A stretch of DNA of 38,052 bases from Chitinophagales bacterium (GTDB lineage Bacteria > Bacteroidota > Bacteroidia > Chitinophagales > JADJOU01): the NCBI GenBank assembly GCA_025455685.1, contig JALOMB010000007.1, positions 1-38,052 of the forward strand, written 5' to 3'. The notes under the pieces were generated by a model. That model was not told the DNA's origin. It did no database searches and saw only the letters and a program-made list of their open reading frames with translations. Shown in pieces: positions 34,010 to 38,052 of this stretch. Both the position numbers and the translations under genes were made by a program. How positions within the stretch are numbered: the first letter of the stretch is position 1; each line of letters opens with the position of its first letter.

Positions 34010-35158
34010 ATGAAAACAATTTTCTATTTTATATTTTTTCTACTACTTACTTCCTGCAATTCGCCTTCAGAGGATTCTCATGCTGAAGTGACAGAAGGTG
34101 ATTCGGGTTTCATTAATTTAACTGAAAAGCAAGTGAAATCTGTAGAGATGAGTTTTTGTTCGCTCACCTCTATGCCTATCGCTTCCATAATCAAACTAAA
34201 TGGTATGCTTGAAGTCCCTAACCAACACAAGGCTCAAATTACCGCCTTAACTAATGGTGTCCTCCATGATTTGAAAATTATACCCGGAGATTTCGTCAGA
34301 AAAGGACAAATAATCGCCACAATGAAGAATACTTCAATTCTTCCATTACAACAGGACTATTTGAGCACTTCAAATAAACTCTATTATGCGCAGCTTGAAT
34401 TAGAGCGTCAAGAAACGCTTTTTCGGGGTAATGCCGGAGCAGCCAAGAATCTTGAGCGAGCCAAAATGGAACAACAAAGCCTTTTGGCACAGAAAAATAC
34501 TTTGTCTGCTCAGCTCAATATGCTAGGAATCGCTCCTAACAAAATTTCAGCCCATAACCTCACATCACTTATCGCTATTACTTCGCCTATCGAAGGCTAT
34601 GTCAGCTTAGTGCATGCAAAACTAGGTAGCTATGTCACCGAAAGTCAACCCATAGCCGAAATAATCAATAACAAAGAGCTGCATATGGATTTATATGCCT
34701 ATGAAAAAGATTTGCCCTATCTCAAAGTTGGAAATTTAGTGGATTTTCACATAGTCAATAACGATATTCTTCATTATAAAGCTAGAATTTATAATATGGG
34801 TAAATCATTTCGAGAAGAAAGCAAGTCAGTATCTGTGCATTGTGATATTATGGGAGACAAAGAAAATCTTATTGATGGAATGCATGTAAACGCCAAGATA
34901 CAAATTAACGAAACCCTACAAGAAGTTTTACCAAATGAAGCCATTGTCGAGATTGAGACCAAACCGCATGTATTTGCTTTAATTTCTCAGAAAAAAAGAA
35001 ACAATCAGACAATTTATACTTTTAAACCCATTGAAATTATAAAAGGTGACGCACACAATGGATTTACAGCTGTAATTTTTAGAGATAGTCTCGATAAGAA
35101 ACATAAGTTCGTTCAAAAAGGTAGCTATGCTTTAAATTTATCTGAAGGAGATGAATAA
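34010..35158 (+). CDS. Periplasmic adaptor (membrane fusion protein) of the heavy-metal efflux pump, lipoprotein
   Basis: The 382-residue protein has a lipoprotein signal (lipobox LLTSC, Cys16). The CusB/CzcB/HlyD layout is clear. A first lipoyl-like half (KAQITALTNGVLHDLKIIPG, then DFVRKGQIIATM) leads into a helical hairpin (about residues 115-180, YYAQLELERQETLFRGNAGA). The second lipoyl half follows (ITSPIEGYVSLVHAKLGSYV), then beta-barrel and membrane-proximal domains (IDGMHVNAKIQI). It bridges the RND permease and the outer membrane channel in the periplasm. It is three bases downstream of the pump gene and surely co-transcribed. Confidence 0.93.
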   Translation: MKTIFYFIFFLLLTSCNSPSEDSHAEVTEGDSGFINLTEKQVKSVEMSFCSLTSMPIASIIKLNGMLEVPNQHKAQITALTNGVLHDLKIIPGDFVRKGQIIATMKNTSILPLQQDYLSTSNKLYYAQLELERQETLFRGNAGAAKNLERAKMEQQSLLAQKNTLSAQLNMLGIAPNKISAHNLTSLIAITSPIEGYVSLVHAKLGSYVTESQPIAEIINNKELHMDLYAYEKDLPYLKVGNLVDFHIVNNDILHYKARIYNMGKSFREESKSVSVHCDIMGDKENLIDGMHVNAKIQINETLQEVLPNEAIVEIETKPHVFALISQKKRNNQTIYTFKPIEIIKGDAHNGFTAVIFRDSLDKKHKFVQKGSYALNLSEGDE

Positions 35159-35214
35159 AGTATCTTGATTTGATTATGATTACAAAATTAGCGCTAATTT
35201 TCAAAAAATATAAC

Positions 35215-35222
35215 TATATTTG
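35215..35222 (+). promoter_or_regulatory. Promoter -7 box of the peptide-binding lipoprotein gene
   Basis: TATATTTG is a full match to TAnnTTTG, ending 15 bases before the ATG at 35238. Its last three bases form a TTG in frame with the gene, which an automatic start finder may take as the start. The promoter reading argues against that. Confidence 0.5.
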
Positions 35223-35237
35223 TCTCAAATCTCGAAT

Positions 35238-36977
35238 ATGAAATTAAACTATGCGTTTGTCTTAGTGATATCTCTATTTTGTTTTAATTTTAGCTGCAAG
35301 GACGCTTCTAACGCTAAAGAAAATGAAATTAAAGTCCATTTACTAGCTGATCCTGATTTGCTCAATCCCTATTTATCCAAAAGTGCTGATGCTACAAATA
35401 TAGAAGAATTAATATTTCAGAAATTGATAAAATTTGACTTAGAAGCGGGGCAATTTGTACCGGTTTTAGCTAAATCAAAGCCTGTGATTACTACGCTGCC
35501 CAACGGAAAAATGAAGCTCGAGTTTGAGATTCGCGATAGTGCTATATGGGATGATGGTAAGCCAATTACTGGATATGATGTGGCCTTTAGCTATAAAGCT
35601 GTCTTGAATCCTAAATGCAATACGGAACATATCAAACCTTATTTTGAATTTTTAGAAAACGTCCTCGTAGATAGCCTAAACCCTAAGAAATTTAGTGTCA
35701 TCGCTAAGAAAAAATACATTTTAGTAGAAGAATACAGTGGCTATTTTGTACTGCCGAGACATATTTTCGACCCAAAAGGACTTATGGACAAGATTTCATT
35801 TGACGCTTTGACCAATCCAATTGAAATTGAAAAGCTCAAAACAAATTCTGATGCCTTGACCTTTGCCAAGGAATTTAACTCAGAACTTTATTCAAGGGAC
35901 GCCAAGAACTTAAAAGGCTCTGGCCCTTATGAACTCAAAGAATGGAAAACGCAGCAAAAAGTTATCTTGACCAAGAAAAAAAATTGGTGGGGTCATCAAT
36001 ATTTAGACTCTAGTCTAGCTAATTACGCTTATGTTGATTTGATTGAATATCAAATAATGAATGATTGGAACACAGCAAAAGTATCTATGAAATCTGGCAG
36101 TTTGGATTGTATCAAAAGTATAGAGTTTAAAGTGTTTGATGATCTAAAAAAAGAAGAAAAATTCAATGCAAATTACAATATTCATACACCTATAGCGCCT
36201 CAGTATGTCTATATCGGATTAAATCAAAATAATGCAATTCTCAAAGAATTGGCTGTTCGAAAAGCCTTGAGCCATTGTCTAGATAGAGATTTGATTATCA
36301 GCACTTTGCTTTATGGTTTAGGCGTTAAGGTCAACTCAATGGTTAATCCAAATAAAGATTATTATAATAAAAATATCCAAAGCCTGCCCTATAATCTTGA
36401 GTTAGCTAAGAAAGCCCTTGCAGAAGCAGGTTGGAAAGATAGCGACGGCGACGGGATACTCGATAAAGTCCTCGAGGGTAAATTGACCAAACTTAGTTTG
36501 GACTATAAATACAATTCGGGCAATGAAACACGGAAGAACATTGGCTTAATCTATAAAGAAAACCTCAAAAAAGTAGGTATCGAACTCAATTTATCTGTTA
36601 AAGAATGGGTTAAGTTTTTGGATGAGTTAAAAGCTCATGAATTTGATATATATTGTGGCTCTTGGGTCGGAGACCCTAATGTAGAAGACCCTACGCAAAT
36701 CTGGCATACTTCATCCGCCAAAGGCGGCTCCAACTACGTCAGCTATGGTGATGCGACAAGTGATAAATTAATCGAAGAAATTCGAGGAGAATTAGATGAA
36801 GACAAAAGAAAGTCCTTATATATGGCTTTTCAGCAAAAAGTAAATGAAGATATCCCGTACTTGTTTATTTATGCACCATTGGAGCGTTTGGCTTTCCACA
36901 AACGATTTACAAACGCTAAGGCTTTTACGGAGCGTCCTGGTTATGATTTAGGTCGATGGAAGCTTAGTTCTCAATGA
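35238..36977 (+). CDS. ABC transporter peptide-binding lipoprotein (SBP family 5)
   Basis: A 579-residue extracytoplasmic solute-binding protein of the DppA/OppA family. I start it at ATG 35238, because the in-frame TTG at 35220 lies inside a promoter box and would only add six residues before a normal signal. The lipobox is FNFSC (Cys20). Family blocks include DPDLLNPYLSKSADATNIEE, then WDDGKPITGYDVAFSYKAVL (the SBP_bac_5 signature region), KGSGPYELKEWK, and later AVRKALSHCLDRDLIISTLL. Likely ligands are oligopeptides; a calcium-loop-like DSDGDGILD occurs near residue 404. No permease or ATPase gene is adjacent, so its partners are elsewhere. ruvB follows after 6 bases. Confidence 0.9.
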   Translation: MKLNYAFVLVISLFCFNFSCKDASNAKENEIKVHLLADPDLLNPYLSKSADATNIEELIFQKLIKFDLEAGQFVPVLAKSKPVITTLPNGKMKLEFEIRDSAIWDDGKPITGYDVAFSYKAVLNPKCNTEHIKPYFEFLENVLVDSLNPKKFSVIAKKKYILVEEYSGYFVLPRHIFDPKGLMDKISFDALTNPIEIEKLKTNSDALTFAKEFNSELYSRDAKNLKGSGPYELKEWKTQQKVILTKKKNWWGHQYLDSSLANYAYVDLIEYQIMNDWNTAKVSMKSGSLDCIKSIEFKVFDDLKKEEKFNANYNIHTPIAPQYVYIGLNQNNAILKELAVRKALSHCLDRDLIISTLLYGLGVKVNSMVNPNKDYYNKNIQSLPYNLELAKKALAEAGWKDSDGDGILDKVLEGKLTKLSLDYKYNSGNETRKNIGLIYKENLKKVGIELNLSVKEWVKFLDELKAHEFDIYCGSWVGDPNVEDPTQIWHTSSAKGGSNYVSYGDATSDKLIEEIRGELDEDKRKSLYMAFQQKVNEDIPYLFIYAPLERLAFHKRFTNAKAFTERPGYDLGRWKLSSQ

Positions 36978-36983
36978 TAGTCG

Positions 36984-38003
36984 ATGGAAATCAATCCTAA
37001 AAAATTGTCGATGACACAGAGTGACGAGTCTTTTGACAAAAGCCTCAGACCCAAGAAACTTACTGACTTCAATGGTCAAGAGCGTTCTTTGGAAAATTTA
37101 TCTATATTTATTCAAGCAGCCAAACTCAGGTCCGAGCCCCTCGACCATGTTTTGCTTCATGGACCTCCGGGGTTGGGTAAAACTACGCTAAGCAATATTA
37201 TCGCCAATGAATTATCAGTCAATATCAAGACGACTTCTGGACCCATTCTCGAAAAACCTGCTGATTTAGCAGGTATCCTCAATAATTTAGAGCCTAATGA
37301 TGTGCTCTTTATCGATGAAATTCATCGTTTGAGTCATGTCGTCGAGGAATTTTTATATTCTGCTATGGAGGATTTTCGCATGGATATCATGATAGACTCA
37401 GGCCCTAATGCTCGTTCAGTTCAAATTGCTATTAATCCTTTTACGTTAATAGGGGCTACGACACGGTCAGGAATGCTCACAGCACCGCTCAGGGCGAGAT
37501 TTGGTATCAACCTCCGAATGGAATACTACAATACTGAGGTGCTTCAGCAAATCATTGAGCGCTCCTCTAGCCTACTCCAAGTCGATATTGAGCCTAAGGC
37601 AGCTCTGGAAATAGCTAGGCGGAGTCGAGGTACGCCGAGAATCGCCAATATGTTGCTAAGAAGAGTTCGGGATTTCGCTGCGGTCAAATCTAACGGTCAT
37701 ATTGATATAGAAATCGCTAAGTATGCTTTAAATCAGCTTTTGGTCGATCAGTATGGCTTGGATCAAATGGATCAGCAGATTCTATTGACTATGATTGAGA
37801 AATTCAAAGGAGGCCCTGTCGGTATTACTACGATTGCTACTGCGGTCGGAGAGGAATCTGATACGATTGAGGAGGTTTATGAGCCATTTCTAGTCAAGGA
37901 AGGCTTCATACAGCGGACACCGCGTGGTCGTGAAGTCACTGAAAAAGCCTATATTCATTTAGGTAAAACGCCTAAGTCTCAGAATCCAACTTTGTTTGAT
38001 TGA
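36984..38003 (+). CDS. ruvB: Holliday junction branch migration helicase RuvB
   Basis: RuvB is the AAA+ motor that, with RuvA, drives branch migration of Holliday junctions during recombinational repair. The 339-residue length is normal. Visible motifs are Walker [10 protein letters not shown] (residues 60-68), Walker [11 protein letters not shown] (about 107-116), the sensor and arginine-finger segment [18 protein letters not shown], and the RuvB-specific C-terminal winged helix ([20 protein letters not shown], then [11 protein letters not shown]). An alternative ATG nine codons later would also keep all motifs. The remaining 49 bases to the window end hold nothing recognisable. Confidence 0.97.
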   Translation: MEINPKKLSMTQSDESFDKSLRPKKLTDFNGQERSLENLSIFIQAAKLRSEPLDHVLLHGPPGLGKTTLSNIIANELSVNIKTTSGPILEKPADLAGILNNLEPNDVLFIDEIHRLSHVVEEFLYSAMEDFRMDIMIDSGPNARSVQIAINPFTLIGATTRSGMLTAPLRARFGINLRMEYYNTEVLQQIIERSSSLLQVDIEPKAALEIARRSRGTPRIANMLLRRVRDFAAVKSNGHIDIEIAKYALNQLLVDQYGLDQMDQQILLTMIEKFKGGPVGITTIATAVGEESDTIEEVYEPFLVKEGFIQRTPRGREVTEKAYIHLGKTPKSQNPTLFD

Positions 38004-38052
38004 TTTTTTCCTCATATCCATTTGTGAATTAAGGGTTTTATTGGAAATATTG

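Overview
This window is a low-GC chromosomal segment from a member of the phylum Bacteroidota. The evidence is a type IX secretion (T9SS)/gliding core (porU, porV, porP/SprF-like, gldJ), a secreted protein with a T9SS sorting domain, recurrent TAnnTTTG promoter boxes, and family-typical arrangements such as the RND-TolC fusion. No tRNA, rRNA, insertion sequence or CRISPR array was seen.

Layout. 1-760 (-): the 5' part of an LTA-synthase-like membrane protein runs in frame into a family B DNA polymerase palm fragment of eukaryotic-virus type, and is cut by the window edge. 925-2338: an unknown secreted protein (+) and a NodB-type deacetylase (-). 2361-7332 (-): porU then porV, the protease and shuttle of the T9SS attachment complex. 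7307-9908 (+): a porP/SprF-like gene and gldJ, closed by a clear terminator. 9977-13918 (+): murF, an ECF sigma factor, an anti-sigma-like/beta-barrel fusion and a DUF2400 protein, each overlapping the next by 3-4 bases. 13920-17885: an Omp85-like outer membrane protein (-), a LURP-one/tubby-like protein and lysS. 17984-20726 (+): a likely envelope folding operon made of a thioredoxin-fold protein and two tandem cyclophilin-FKBP fusions, with a terminator.

20850-29005 (-) looks accessory: a nuclease-like lipoprotein with a hidden signal peptide, a serine hydrolase carrying a T9SS sorting domain, a 1310-residue SUKH/beta-helix protein, a small membrane protein and an MFS transporter. Four of these transcription units share an unusually similar promoter sequence of about 20 bases. 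29276-35158 (+) is a heavy-metal efflux operon: a Cys/His-rich small protein, a CzcA-type RND pump fused to a TolC-like channel, and a periplasmic adaptor. The window ends with a peptide-binding lipoprotein and ruvB (+).

The most surprising signal is the polymerase fragment at the left edge, most simply explained as a chimeric contig end. The next most interesting are the shared promoter family, the giant SUKH/beta-helix protein, the sigma/anti-sigma-barrel pair attached to murF, and the twin double isomerases. All calls come from reading the sequence; no database search was run.
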